A stretch of 64,000 nucleotides of DNA from Peptococcaceae bacterium CEB3 (GCA_001029295.1 LDXJ01000050.1:29187-93186); one strand, 5' to 3'. Positions 42,399 to 53,402 are shown, counted from the stretch's first letter. Notes: generated by a model from the letters alone, not told the origin. Numbers and translations: made by a program.

Positions 42399-44504
42399 AT
42401 GGCCGAAGTTGAGACCATGAAACTAATCGTTAAAGAAGGCTTAATTGAGGATTCCCGCAAGGGGGTTGTGCGGATCAACCGGGAGGATATGGAACGTTTA
42501 GGCTTAAACATGGGAGCCTGCATTAGCATTAAAGGTGAAAGGGTGACATCGGTAAAAGTGTTCCCAGCCTTCGGTGATGTATACGGTACACCTGTGATCC
42601 AGATGGATGGCATGATCCGCCGGAATGCCGGGGTGGGCCTGAACGAAACGGCAGAGGTTAGTAAGAATGAAGTCAGGAAGGCACGTAAGGTCGTGCTTTC
42701 TCCCCTCGAGAATTTCTCCGAGTGGCGCAAGGAGGATGAAGACGAACTTAGGGATATTTTAAGAGGGATTCCGTTAACTTGTGAGGATGAATTATCTTTA
42801 ATACTTTTCGGCCACCAGGAACGCGGGTTTCGTGTTAACGGAACATCGCCCGCCGGCGCGGTAACTGTTTATACTGAAACCGCTATCCACTTAGTCCAGC
42901 CTGATCTGGGAAACTCCAAGGGAAGAGTCACTTACGAAGATGTGGGTGGGCTGAATCAGCAGGTAAGAAAGATAAGGGAAATTCTGGAGCTCCCTCTGAA
43001 ATTTCCCGAGGTATTTCGCAAATTGGGGATCGAGGCGCCCAAAGGGATCTTACTTTACGGTCCTCCCGGAACCGGGAAAACCCTTATTGCACGGGCAGTG
43101 GCCTCGGAAACGAAGGCTCATTTCCTTCATGTCAACGGCCCGGAAATCATGCACAAGTTTTACGGGGAGAGCGAAGCAAAATTGCGGGAGGTCTTTCAAG
43201 AGGCCAGGCGACAGGCCCCAAGCATTGTTTTTCTTGATGAACTGGATGCAATTGCTCCCAAACGGGCCGAAGTCCATGGGGAGGTTGAGAAAAGGGTGGT
43301 AGCACAGCTGTTGGGCTTAATGGACGGATTAGAAAATCGAGGACAAGTGGTCATCATCGGTGCCACAAATATTCCGGGTGTTTTGGACCCGGCCCTGAGG
43401 CGTCCAGGCCGGTTTGACCGGGAGGTCGCCATCCTGCCTCCGGATCGTGAAGGTCGATTGGAAATACTAAAGATTCATACGAAAGGCATGCCGTTGGCGC
43501 TTGATGTAGATTTAGCCCATTTGGCTCAAATTACCTACGGTTTTGTGGGGGCGGATTTGTCGGCTCTGTGCAAAGAGGCAGGGATGTTAGCTCTAAGAAA
43601 AATCCTGGACCAAGTGGGTCAGGATGGAATCATTCCCTCCTTTGAAGTCGTCATGGCAGACTTTTCGGCGGCATTGCAAGAAGTGGAACCTTCGGCTACG
43701 CGGGAGTATTATTCGGAAATTCCGGATGTAAACTGGGAGAACATCGGGGGATTGAGTGAGAGCAAAGATATTTTAAAGTCTCTGTTGGAACTCCCGTTAC
43801 ATAATCCTGAAGCATGCCAGGAATACATGTTGAGCCCACCCAGAGGAATCCTGTTAACCGGTCCATCGGGAAGTGGCAAGACTTTGTTGGCAAAGGCAGC
43901 CGCCAAGTCTGCGAAAGTGAATTTCATCCACGTGAGTGCCCCCACCATACTCTCGCAGTGGATGGGAGAAGCAGAAAAGGCCCTCCACGACCTTTTTGTC
44001 AAGGCGAAGCAGACCGCCCCGTGTATTTTGTTTTTTGATGAGTTGGACGGAATCTTTCGTTCCCGTTCCGCCAGTGCCAGTTTGGCAGACCGGCTGATTA
44101 ACCAAATGGTGTTGGAATTCGACGGCTTAGGTCAGGTAGAAGGGGTAACGGTTTTGGCCGCGACCAACCGACCGGAATTGATCGATGGGGTCCTAATGAG
44201 GGGAGGACGATTTGAGTACATTTTGGACCTGCCCTTGCCGCAGCTTGAAGATAGAGAACAAATATTGAGAATTCACAGCCATCAGTTACCTTTAGCTGAA
44301 GATGTAAGTTTAGAAAGATTAGCTGAGGAGACCGGTGGGATGTCAGGCGCAGAATTGGCTACCTTATGCCATAAGGCTTCATTTATTGCTCTTAGACAAG
44401 CTACGAAGTCAGGTATGAGAGTCAAGATAAGTCAGGCAATTTTTGCTCAAGCTATTGCCGAACTAAAACTTCAGCGGGCATTGGGGGAGGTGAGTAAAGG
44501 ATAA
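42399..44504 (+). CDS. CDC48/VAT-type AAA+ ATPase with two AAA domains
   Basis: 701 residues. The N-terminal 170 or so residues resemble the CDC48 N-domain (double-psi barrel plus CDC48_2). D1 starts at 'VTYEDVGGLNQQVRKIREILELPL' and has Walker A 'GPPGTGKT' (about 221) and Walker B 'IVFLDELDAI' (about 275), with arginine fingers in 'LRRPGRFDRE'. D2 has Walker A 'GPSGSGKT' (about 487) and Walker B 'ILFFDELDGI' (about 542). Such unfoldases are universal in archaea and eukaryotes but sporadic in bacteria. ATG 42399 has GGAGG 8 bases upstream. It is 55 bases before the oxidoreductase genes and shares their operator, so an assembly or repair role is inferred. Confidence 0.92.
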   Translation: MAEVETMKLIVKEGLIEDSRKGVVRINREDMERLGLNMGACISIKGERVTSVKVFPAFGDVYGTPVIQMDGMIRRNAGVGLNETAEVSKNEVRKARKVVLSPLENFSEWRKEDEDELRDILRGIPLTCEDELSLILFGHQERGFRVNGTSPAGAVTVYTETAIHLVQPDLGNSKGRVTYEDVGGLNQQVRKIREILELPLKFPEVFRKLGIEAPKGILLYGPPGTGKTLIARAVASETKAHFLHVNGPEIMHKFYGESEAKLREVFQEARRQAPSIVFLDELDAIAPKRAEVHGEVEKRVVAQLLGLMDGLENRGQVVIIGATNIPGVLDPALRRPGRFDREVAILPPDREGRLEILKIHTKGMPLALDVDLAHLAQITYGFVGADLSALCKEAGMLALRKILDQVGQDGIIPSFEVVMADFSAALQEVEPSATREYYSEIPDVNWENIGGLSESKDILKSLLELPLHNPEACQEYMLSPPRGILLTGPSGSGKTLLAKAAAKSAKVNFIHVSAPTILSQWMGEAEKALHDLFVKAKQTAPCILFFDELDGIFRSRSASASLADRLINQMVLEFDGLGQVEGVTVLAATNRPELIDGVLMRGGRFEYILDLPLPQLEDREQILRIHSHQLPLAEDVSLERLAEETGGMSGAELATLCHKASFIALRQATKSGMRVKISQAIFAQAIAELKLQRALGEVSKG

Positions 44505-44559
44505 ATTCAGCGGTGACTTCTAGTAAAGTACCGATTTTAAGAGAGGAGGCTAAATCAAG

Positions 44560-45210
44560 GTGACTAAAGAGAATCTGTTTGAAGAACCCGGTTTGAAACA
44601 AATCACTGTCTGGGCCAGAGGAGTCTATGAAAACAAGGAAGCCCGCGACGTCGTGGTCGCCATCACAGAGGCTGCAGCCTCGGAGGGCAGGTTCGTTCAG
44701 GCTTGGGAGAATTACGTGGACTTGCCGGATCGTATTTACGTTCCGGTCCGGGCTTATGGAAAAATAAGCGATCAGGAAATCAAATCCAAATACGTCTATG
44801 AAAATGAGGCCCCGGACATCGTGGCCCTCACGGAAGAGACGCTTGTCAAAGGTGTGAACATCTTGGAAGGAATCAAGCCGGGAGCCGTCTTGGTAGTCAA
44901 CACCAGAAGGCCGGCCGGGTATCTGTTTAAGTTCATCAAACAGGGCACGGAAAACCTGTCCAAGATTGTAACCGTAGATGCTAATAGTTTGGCCAAATCT
45001 ATCATTACCTTGTCCGGTGCAGAAGGGGCCACCGATGCTTCCGGCATCGGTAAAGGGATGGGAGCCGCGTTAGCCGCCGCAATTGTCAAAGCGACAGGAA
45101 TCGTCCAGTTCGAAAGCTTGCTTAAGATTGTCGGGAATAAGAATGCAGCGAAAAAGGCTTTTGAGATGGCCGACGTTGTGGAGGTGAAGACTCTGGTAAG
45201 AGCTGGTTAA
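44560..45210 (+). CDS. Oxalate (2-oxoacid):ferredoxin oxidoreductase gamma subunit
   Basis: 216-residue gamma domain of the thiamine-diphosphate-dependent oxidoreductase family. It matches the POR-gamma pattern: 'ITVWARGVYENKEARDVVVAITEAAASEG' at the start and 'VDANSLAKSIITLSGAEGATDASGIGKGMGAALAAAI' later. The GTG start has GGAGG upstream. In the Moorella oxalate enzyme gamma and delta are one fused chain of about 315 residues; here they are separate genes totalling 311 residues. Confidence 0.88.
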   Translation: MTKENLFEEPGLKQITVWARGVYENKEARDVVVAITEAAASEGRFVQAWENYVDLPDRIYVPVRAYGKISDQEIKSKYVYENEAPDIVALTEETLVKGVNILEGIKPGAVLVVNTRRPAGYLFKFIKQGTENLSKIVTVDANSLAKSIITLSGAEGATDASGIGKGMGAALAAAIVKATGIVQFESLLKIVGNKNAAKKAFEMADVVEVKTLVRAG

Positions 45211-45250
45211 TTCGGTTAATTCCTTAAAAACGTTCAGGAGGTGTAAAAGA

Positions 45251-45538
45251 ATGAGTGTACAGGTTAAGGACGTACCCTTTGCCGGAACGGTGCCTTCCCC
45301 CAAAACTGAAAACGAGGGCATGATTACCGGTAGCTGGCGTACTCGCCGCCCCATATTAGATAAGGACAAGTGCACAGATTGCCGGATGTGTTGGATTAGT
45401 TGCCCGGATTCATCAATTAACCTGACTAATGGCAGTGTTTCTTTCAATTTGAAGTACTGTAAGGGTTGCGGTATCTGCAACGAAATATGTCCGGTGGGAG
45501 CCATCAGTCTGGTCCCTGAGCTGGACTTTGAAGAGTAA
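45251..45538 (+). CDS. Oxalate (2-oxoacid):ferredoxin oxidoreductase delta subunit
   Basis: 95-residue ferredoxin-like subunit with two [4Fe-4S] motifs, 'CTDCRMCWISCPD' and 'CKGCGICNEICPV'. It carries electrons from the thiamine site to external ferredoxin. ATG 45251 has AGGAGG upstream, and the alpha gene starts 23 bases after its stop. Confidence 0.92.
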   Translation: MSVQVKDVPFAGTVPSPKTENEGMITGSWRTRRPILDKDKCTDCRMCWISCPDSSINLTNGSVSFNLKYCKGCGICNEICPVGAISLVPELDFEE

Positions 45539-45561
45539 TTTACAGGAGGTGAAATCAAACA

Positions 45562-47711
<2,150 letters not shown>

Positions 47712-47764
47712 AAAAAGCCCCAATTTCCGATGCATTGGGCATTCCGACATTCTGAATATATGAC

Positions 47765-47793
47765 ATCTCGGGCCACCGACCGTGGCCCGGGAT
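47765..47793 (+). terminator. Hairpin after the oxidoreductase operon
   Basis: ATCTCGGGCCAC and GTGGCCCGGGAT form a 12-bp stem with one G-T pair and a 5-base loop. No T-run follows, so it may stabilise the mRNA end instead of terminating. Confidence 0.5.
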
Positions 47794-47954
47794 GCTCGTG
47801 AAAGGAAGATAGTAAGCGAAATAGTCAAATAATATCTAATATTCGTAATTCAGTTTTGACGAACAAGGATCCATAAGAGGACAAGGGAGTGAACTTGTTT
47901 AACTAACGTTAGACATCGAGACTTCGGTGGGGGAGTCTACCCCCACTGAAGCAG

Positions 47955-48003
47955 AGTACGAGGTACCGCTCCCACTTATAGAGGTGGGAGTCTCACGGTT
48001 CGA
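47955..48003 (+). repeat. Hairpin element resembling an IS200/IS605 end, copy B
   Basis: GTACGAGGTACCG, CTCCCAC-N8-GTGGGAG (47969-47990), then TCTCACGGTTC. It is homologous block by block to 13068-13118 and, on the other strand, to 7195-7252. Confidence 0.55.
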
Positions 48004-48119
48004 TAAAGTGGTGCAACGGTACACAGGAGGTGAACTATATTTCGAAAACTAAATAGAGAAAGGCTGAAGAGGTGTGCAAGTAGGAGGTCAAAATTATTTT
48101 AGAGGAGGTAAAAAGTCTG

Positions 48120-49406
48120 ATGGAAAATGAACGAAGCTTAAGCCCTAAAGAGGTTTACGGACCGTTCCTGGGCAATCGCTGGGTTCAGTTGATCTCGGCT
48201 GTTGTCGCCATGATCATGATAGCCAATTTGCAATATGCGTGGACCCTATTCACAACGCCATTGAAGGCAGAATTGGGAACAACTTTACCGGCAATTCAAT
48301 ACGCGTTTACCTTGTTCATCATGTTCGAAACGTTTGTCCAACCTGTAGGGGGATTCTTACTTGACAAATTCGGCTCAAGATTAATGTTTACAGTGGCCGG
48401 CATTTTCGTAGGCCTTGGCTGGAGCATGATGGGCCAAGTGCATTCCCTTGCGGCACTTTACTTCTTTTATGCAATGGCTGGAACTGGTGCGGCCATCATT
48501 TATGGGGGGAGTATCAGCGTTTCGATCCGCTGGTTTTCGGATCGTAAGGGCTTGGCGACCGGATTGATCGCGGCGGGATTTGGCATGGGCGCCCTACCCT
48601 TTATTCCGGTCATTGGTTCTCTCTTAAAAGGTAGCGGTGTGGCCTCGGCCTTCATGTCTACAGGAATATTTCAAGGAGCTATCGTCCTGATCCTTGCTCA
48701 AATCCTCCGTTATCCGCCCGGTTATCTGGAATCTCTCAAATCCAAGAAGGAAAAAAGCACGAAAGTCGTCATGATGGAAAAGGATTTCAGACCGACAGAG
48801 ACTTTGCGTACCCCTCATTTCTGGCTAATTTGGTTGATGTTCATCTCCATAAACGTCGGAGGATTGATCATCACAGCGCAAACAAAACCTTTCGGCAAGC
48901 ACGTCGGTATTACGGCTGCCGCAATCTTAATCGCGGTAAGCGCTCAGAATCTCGGCAATGGACTGGGCCGCTTCGGTTGGGGTTGGATTTCGGATAGATT
49001 GGGCCGCTATCGCACCATGTTTATTGCGTTTCTGGCCAATTCCATCTTGCTGTTCTTCCTCCCCATCTTAGGGCACAATGACGGGATGTATATTGTCCTC
49101 ACGGCGCTGATCATGTTAACTTGGGGGGAAATCTTTGCTCTGTTTCCCGCCGTCAATGCCGACCTTTTTGGAACGGCTTATGCTGCGACGAACTATGGAT
49201 TCCTGTATAGCGCCAAAGGATTTGCCTCTATTTTTGCCGGTGGCCTGGCTGCCTGGCTGGCTATACACTACAACTGGCAAGTCGTCTTTACGGCCGCAGC
49301 GTTCTTTTCCTTATTCGCTTCCATCATGTCGCTTGTTGTACCGAAATTGCCCAAACCGACCCATCCTGGGATACCGCGGGAGACCGATGCATCCCACACA
49401 GCCTAG
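48120..49406 (+). CDS. Oxalate/formate antiporter-family MFS transporter (OxlT-like)
   Basis: 428 residues, 12 predicted membrane helices. The sequence follows OxlT of Oxalobacter closely at the start: 'LGNRWVQLISAVVAMIMIANLQYAWTLF' and 'VQPVGGFLLDKFGSR', 'GAAIIYGGSISVSIRWFSDRKGLATGLIAAGFGMGALPF'. It probably exchanges oxalate for formate or another carboxylate across the membrane. ATG 48120 has GAGGAGG about 10 bases upstream. It lies 0.4 kb after the oxidoreductase genes and should supply their substrate. Confidence 0.88.
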   Translation: MENERSLSPKEVYGPFLGNRWVQLISAVVAMIMIANLQYAWTLFTTPLKAELGTTLPAIQYAFTLFIMFETFVQPVGGFLLDKFGSRLMFTVAGIFVGLGWSMMGQVHSLAALYFFYAMAGTGAAIIYGGSISVSIRWFSDRKGLATGLIAAGFGMGALPFIPVIGSLLKGSGVASAFMSTGIFQGAIVLILAQILRYPPGYLESLKSKKEKSTKVVMMEKDFRPTETLRTPHFWLIWLMFISINVGGLIITAQTKPFGKHVGITAAAILIAVSAQNLGNGLGRFGWGWISDRLGRYRTMFIAFLANSILLFFLPILGHNDGMYIVLTALIMLTWGEIFALFPAVNADLFGTAYAATNYGFLYSAKGFASIFAGGLAAWLAIHYNWQVVFTAAAFFSLFASIMSLVVPKLPKPTHPGIPRETDASHTA

Positions 49407-49444
49407 TGAATCCTCTTTTTGTCCTCACGTAACGGTCTAAAAAT

Positions 49445-49537
49445 CTTGGGATATGGGGTAATCGTATTTACAATTTAAGAGTCAAATTCCTCGCACGGAT
49501 GGGACTCCGACTTTCATCGATTACCCTGTACCCCAAG
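49445..49537. repeat. 93-bp element with 20-bp imperfect inverted ends
   Basis: CTTGGGATATGGGGTAATCG (49445-49464) is complementary to 49518-49537 at 17 of 20 positions. The interior is non-coding. It could be a small non-autonomous mobile element (MITE-like) or a large stem-loop ending the antiporter transcript. Confidence 0.6.
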
Positions 49538-49583
49538 AAGAATCACGTTTACGTTAGCAATAGTATAACAGGGTAAAGAAAAA

Positions 49584-49613
49584 TTGGCAAGTGTTTTCGT
49601 ATACCGGTATACC
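49584..49613 (+). promoter_or_regulatory. Promoter overlapped by GntR operator palindrome 3
   Basis: TTGGCA (49584-49589), 18-base spacer, TATACC (49608-49613). The palindrome GTATACCGGTATAC (49599-49612) covers the spacer end and the -10, so GntR binding would block polymerase. This is the upstream region of the YVTN lipoprotein gene. Confidence 0.65.
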
Positions 49614-49737
49614 AAAAAGCCAAAGAAACCAACTAAATCTCTTGGCATGGGTTGCTTCCGCAGGACAGTTTGTAGCGCGGAAACACGCTAGTGACGGTTT
49701 CCGGATAGGCTCACAGAGCGAAAGGGGGAACTTAAAA

Positions 49738-50832
49738 ATGAGTTATTTAAAAAAGGTATCTGTCAGTTCTGCAACACTGATTCTAACGATGGCCGTCTTA
49801 TTAGTTGGCTGTGGACAACAAGCGCAGCCCGCTGTTGCGACCAGCACGGGCTTACAGAAAGGGCCTGCTAAAGAACTCACTGCCAAAGACTTCCTAACAC
49901 TGGAGAAGACCATTAACTTGCCCGGGAAAGGCGGCCACGGTGATATTGTAGCCTACGATCCTGCTGAAAACGCTGTCTATATTGATCAGTCTCCGGATAA
50001 TAATGTCATTGTCATCAGCACCAAGACGCAGGATATTCTCAAAGTGATCCCCGATGTTAAAAGTGCCAATGGTATCGCGATCGGTCCCAAATATGTTTAC
50101 GTTGCGTCCGCTGGTGAAAATAAACTGGTGGTTATCGAGAAAGGGACCTGGAACGTGGTAGCCAGGGTAGACACGGGAGGCAAAACGCCGGACGCAGTTT
50201 ATTATGACGGAAAAGACAATAAAATATTTATAGCCAATGATGACAGCGATACGATGGGGGTGGTTTCGCCGGATTCCCCGTTTGAGCTAATGACTAGTTT
50301 TCCGTTACTGGAGCATTACAACCTAAAAGCTAAATCGGGTCCGGATTTGGGAGTGTATATTCCAGGTAAAGACCGGCTCTATCAAAGCGATGATAATTAT
50401 GTGCTGGTGCTGAACACTAAAACGAACCAGCTTGTTCAGAAGTTTGATACAAACTTGCCCATTGAAAAGCTGGGAGCCACCAAAGATATGGTTTACGACC
50501 CCAAAACAGACACAATTTGGGTAGGTACAACCAGCAAGATGGTCTTAGTCATGAACCCGGATACCGGAAAATTCACGAAGGTTGCGACGCTTTCCGGAAT
50601 GGACCAGGTTGCGTGCGATCCCGTGAGCAATTTCCTCTTCCTGGGAGAAGGAACGTCGGGCTGCATGGAAGTCGTAAATATGGGGACACAAAAGGCAATT
50701 GGTGCAATACCCATCGAGAAAGGGTTCCATACGCTCGATGTCGATACCAATCAGCACATGGTTTATGTCTATGCCAATTACAAGAATCAAGTTGAGATTT
50801 ATAAAGAAAATATGGGTGTTCTCAAGAAGTAA
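49738..50832 (+). CDS. YVTN beta-propeller lipoprotein
   Basis: 364 residues. The signal peptide ends in the lipobox 'VLLVGCG'. The mature part is a seven-bladed-type propeller of YVTN/40-residue repeats: 'HGDIVAYDPAENAVYIDQSPDNNVIVIS', 'IGPKYVYVASAGENKLVVIE', 'KDNKIFIANDDSDTMGVV' and 'DTNQHMVYVYANYKNQVEIY'. Such proteins are usually extracytoplasmic binding or scaffold proteins; no catalytic site is seen. ATG 49738 has GGGGG upstream. The GntR-type operator at its promoter ties it to the oxalate genes. Confidence 0.85.
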   Translation: MSYLKKVSVSSATLILTMAVLLVGCGQQAQPAVATSTGLQKGPAKELTAKDFLTLEKTINLPGKGGHGDIVAYDPAENAVYIDQSPDNNVIVISTKTQDILKVIPDVKSANGIAIGPKYVYVASAGENKLVVIEKGTWNVVARVDTGGKTPDAVYYDGKDNKIFIANDDSDTMGVVSPDSPFELMTSFPLLEHYNLKAKSGPDLGVYIPGKDRLYQSDDNYVLVLNTKTNQLVQKFDTNLPIEKLGATKDMVYDPKTDTIWVGTTSKMVLVMNPDTGKFTKVATLSGMDQVACDPVSNFLFLGEGTSGCMEVVNMGTQKAIGAIPIEKGFHTLDVDTNQHMVYVYANYKNQVEIYKENMGVLKK

Positions 50833-50958
50833 CACTTAGAGATTTGGGGCATAGTGGCTGTCGGGCTGGGCTTGACATTGAGAGACTCAGGCCAGTGCCC
50901 GGCAAGTCTGGCCCCATTTTAATAATAATCAAAGTGAAACAGGATGGAGGAACCGAGA

Positions 50959-51288
50959 ATGCTCAAAAAGTTAAACGACCAGGATTTCGAGAGTTTCATC
51001 AATGCCAGTTTCTATTCGGCGGTGGGTTTTTATCGCCCAGGTACCGACAAGGCAGATGAGATGCTCAAAGTGATGGAAATGTTTGTTGAAACCCATGGAA
51101 ATGTCGCCTCTGCCGAGATGGATATTACTGGACAGGTGGTACCGGGTGATTATGGGGTTACGGAAGATGAGAGTCCGGTCATCGTGGTTTTTAAACAGGG
51201 TAAACCCACTAAGGCAGTGAATGAGTTTACAGTTGAAAATCTGGCAAATGCGATTGCCCCTCCAGGAAAAAATATTACTCTGCAATAG
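50959..51288 (+). CDS. Thioredoxin-fold protein lacking the CxxC motif
   Basis: 109 residues with thioredoxin-like layout: 'FESFINASFYSAVGFYRPGTDKADEMLKVM' where thioredoxin has W-C-x-x-C, then 'VASAEMDITGQ', 'ESPVIVVFKQGKP' with the cis-proline region. No cysteine is present, so redox chemistry is excluded; it may be a binding or chaperone-like protein. I chose ATG 50959, 8 bases after GGAGG, over an ATG that overlaps this site. It follows the YVTN gene by 126 bases and may be cotranscribed. Confidence 0.72.
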   Translation: MLKKLNDQDFESFINASFYSAVGFYRPGTDKADEMLKVMEMFVETHGNVASAEMDITGQVVPGDYGVTEDESPVIVVFKQGKPTKAVNEFTVENLANAIAPPGKNITLQ

Positions 51289-51563
51289 GAAACATCCGTG
51301 CTATTTTTTCTTATTTGACACTTTGGTTCTAAAGTTCGGACTGGTGGGAAGTTATAAACATCTTAAACTGTTAAAATTCAAAGAGCACTTTCGATGAGTC
51401 CCGTAAAATGTAAACGTGGGGTTATAGTTATTCATAACTATAACCCCTTTCAGATTTCCAGTGTACAAATAGACAGAGAATGAGTATAATAATAGACATA
51501 TTGAAAATTACATGTCGCAATAAGGTTTGTAGACGCAATAAACACACTAGGAGATGAAACGGG

Positions 51564-52091
51564 ATGTTAGTCAGCCTTTGGCATTTGTTCGTTGGTTTTT
51601 TCCGGGCCAGCAACTTTGGTTTTGGCGGAGGGCCGGCGTTTGTCCCACTCATGCAGGTCGAAATCGTCAACCGTTTTCACTGGCTGACCAATGCCCAATT
51701 TGTCGATGCGGTGGCAGCTGCCAATGCTCTGCCCGGGCCAATAGGCACCAAGGTTCCAGGCTATGTGGGCTATCAGATTGCCGGTTGGCCGGGAGCGTTG
51801 GTGGCGGTATTTGCCTCCATCGGACCGACGGTTCTGGCAGTCATTTTACTGGGCAGTGTCTTACTGAAATTTGCCGATTCCCCGAAGTTAAAGGCGATGC
51901 TGAAAGGAGTGCGTCCAGTCATCGTGGTGTTGATTGCTCAGACCTCCTTGCAGATGGGCTTGACATCCATGTCAGCTTGGATGACTTGGGTGATAGCGCT
52001 GGCAACCGTTGCGCTTTTGTACTACACCAAAGTGCACCCCGTAGTGTTGATTGTTTGCTCGATGGTCATCGGGTTTTTTGTTTTCAGGTAG
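51564..52091 (+). CDS. chrA: Short-chain chromate transporter (CHR), type a
   Basis: 175-residue single-domain CHR protein with about five or six membrane segments. Conserved motifs are 'RASNFGFGGGPAFVPLMQVE' (about 14-33) and 'LPGPIGTKVPGYVGYQIAGWPGA' near 60. Short CHR proteins work in pairs of complementary topology; the type b partner starts 77 bases later. Family members export chromate; sulfate or other oxyanions are possible. An AGGAG site precedes ATG 51564. Confidence 0.88.
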   Translation: MLVSLWHLFVGFFRASNFGFGGGPAFVPLMQVEIVNRFHWLTNAQFVDAVAAANALPGPIGTKVPGYVGYQIAGWPGALVAVFASIGPTVLAVILLGSVLLKFADSPKLKAMLKGVRPVIVVLIAQTSLQMGLTSMSAWMTWVIALATVALLYYTKVHPVVLIVCSMVIGFFVFR

Positions 52092-52168
52092 CAGTAATAG
52101 ACAAATTTACTGACGAATTTGAGATTAAGTCTCTGAAGAAGTTAGGATGAAAGCAGGAGTTGAGAAAG

Positions 52169-52765
52169 ATGCGTAGTGCCGTCTGGGATTTATTTATGGC
52201 GTTCACCCGTTCCGCCAACCTCGGCTTCGGGGGTGGTCCGGCTACGATTCCCCTGATGCAGAACGAAGTGGTGAAGCGCTATCACTGGATGAATGATGAG
52301 GAATTTGCCGATGCCTTGGCAGTCGGGAATACTCTGCCTGGCCCGATTGCTACCAAGATGGCGGCTCTGATCGGATATAAGGCGGCAGGTTGGCCGGGAG
52401 CTATCATGGGTCTGGTAGGGACGGTCATTCCAACACTTTTGGTGGCGATTTTACTCAGCCACCTTATTGACGTATATACGCATTCGCCGCAGCTCAAAGC
52501 GATGTTGACAGGAGTCCGGCCTGTGGTGGTCATTTTGATTGCTCAGACCGCTATCAGCATGGGAAAGAAAGCTTTTCCCAATAAAACCACGGTGGGAATC
52601 GCTGTGGTGGCAGCAGCACTGCTCTATTTCAATGTCCATCCAGCCTTGATCATCATCGGTTCGATGGTGTTCGGCTACTTTGCCTTTCAGGACAAGGGTA
52701 TTTCGACTGCTTCACGATTGGGTCGGGCGCGGCGTGGATGGGTAAAAGCGGAGGAACACCGTTAA
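52169..52765 (+). CDS. chrA: Short-chain chromate transporter (CHR), type b
   Basis: 198 residues. Motifs 'RSANLGFGGGPATIPLMQNEVVKRYHWM' and 'LPGPIATKMAALIGYKAAGWPGA' mark the b-type half. It ends with an extra 20-residue basic tail ('RLGRARRGWVKAEEHR') absent from the copy at 54299. I chose ATG 52169 with AGGAG upstream. It probably forms a heterodimer with the a-type protein. Confidence 0.87.
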   Translation: MRSAVWDLFMAFTRSANLGFGGGPATIPLMQNEVVKRYHWMNDEEFADALAVGNTLPGPIATKMAALIGYKAAGWPGAIMGLVGTVIPTLLVAILLSHLIDVYTHSPQLKAMLTGVRPVVVILIAQTAISMGKKAFPNKTTVGIAVVAAALLYFNVHPALIIIGSMVFGYFAFQDKGISTASRLGRARRGWVKAEEHR

Positions 52766-52811
52766 CACTACAATGAAACTTAAATTTTTTTATCCTCTCC
52801 CACCATTGTTC

Positions 52812-53090
52812 TTACCCCGTTGCCGGGGAAAGATTTCTCTCGTTTAACACCTTATGAATCCTCATTGTCGCATGTGAGTTGAATGAGTCGGCTAAGTTTT
52901 TCAACTTGAAATCAAGCGTCTTCATAATCTCACCAATTTTAGTCATAAAGCAGGCAATTAAATCAAGCACCAAACCAATCGTCATAATCTGCTGCGGATT
53001 GTCGGGCATTGCCATAATGTGAGGATTTTCAATCGGCTCATCCTTGTCAAACTTCCCGAACGCATTGAGGTATTCGCAGAAATAAACCAA
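52812..53090 (-). CDS. Hypothetical protein fragment
   Basis: 92 codons with a TTG start and no ribosome binding site, so probably the 3' end of a broken gene. The peptide ('EYLNAFGKFDKDEPIENPHI', 'MTKIGEIMKTLDFKLKNLADSF') looks protein-like but is not recognised. Codons upstream remain open for about 8 positions and then reach a stop. Confidence 0.3.
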   Translation of the reverse strand: MVYFCEYLNAFGKFDKDEPIENPHIMAMPDNPQQIMTIGLVLDLIACFMTKIGEIMKTLDFKLKNLADSFNSHATMRIHKVLNERNLSPATG

Positions 53091-53125
53091 AGGATTCTCA
53101 AATACAGGGAAAGATTAAGTCAAGG

Positions 53126-53250
53126 TCCTTAATTACTTGATGGAGCGCCGTGTGCGATGAAAGTTGCACGCACGGTGCGAACCGGGGGAAAAGGAGCCCT
53201 ACGGGTAATGCCGAGGGGTCACTAACCTATCGGTACGGACAACAATAATT
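53126..53250 (+). other. Group II intron-like fragment
   Basis: The stretch GGAGCGCCGTGTGCGATGAA, followed by GTTGCACGCACGGTGCGA, GGGGGAAAAGGAGCC and CTAACCTATCGG, resembles the conserved RNA segment found next to the reverse-transcriptase gene of bacterial group II introns. No reverse transcriptase frame is present, so it would be a dead fragment. Confidence 0.4.
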
Positions 53251-53402
53251 GCTTGCTTCGTAGGCGTGCCACCTTTTTGTTTTTGGATCGTATATCAGTT
53301 TATGAATCTGTTGCATGGATAACCTCCTTAGTTTTCCTTGTATTCTGTTAAGATACGGGTAACAGCTATTTATATTAATATCTTCTTATTTGAGTAAGAG
53401 CC

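Larger units (their letters stand above)
47712..48119. other. Intergenic region with hairpins and a mobile-element remnant
   Basis: Holds the hairpin at 47765-47793, a second hairpin CTTCGGTGGGGG/CCCCCACTGAAG (47923-47952) and the IS-like element at 47955-48003. Three AGGAGG motifs (near 48024, 48080 and 48103) precede the antiporter gene, but only the last has a usable start codon. Confidence 0.6.
49407..49737. other. Intergenic region with an inverted-repeat element and GntR operator
   Basis: Contains a 93-base element with 20-bp inverted ends (49445-49537) and the operator/promoter at 49584-49613. A longer in-frame reading into the YVTN gene from 49591 spans the promoter and has no ribosome binding site. 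Confidence 0.6.
52766..53402. other. Insertion region inside the chrA array
   Basis: About 640 bases that interrupt the chrA genes. A minus-strand frame at 52812-53090, group II intron-like sequence at 53126-53250, and on the minus strand an AAGGAGG-preceded ATG (near 53316) opening a 29-codon peptide 'MQQIHKLIYDPKTKRWHAYE...' that stops where the intron-like sequence begins. It looks like the debris of at least one insertion. Confidence 0.5.

Noticed and set aside
48020..48110. Three AGGAGG motifs before the antiporter gene, suggesting short leader peptides
   Set aside because: Only the last is followed by a usable start codon; the others face no ATG, GTG or TTG at proper distance.
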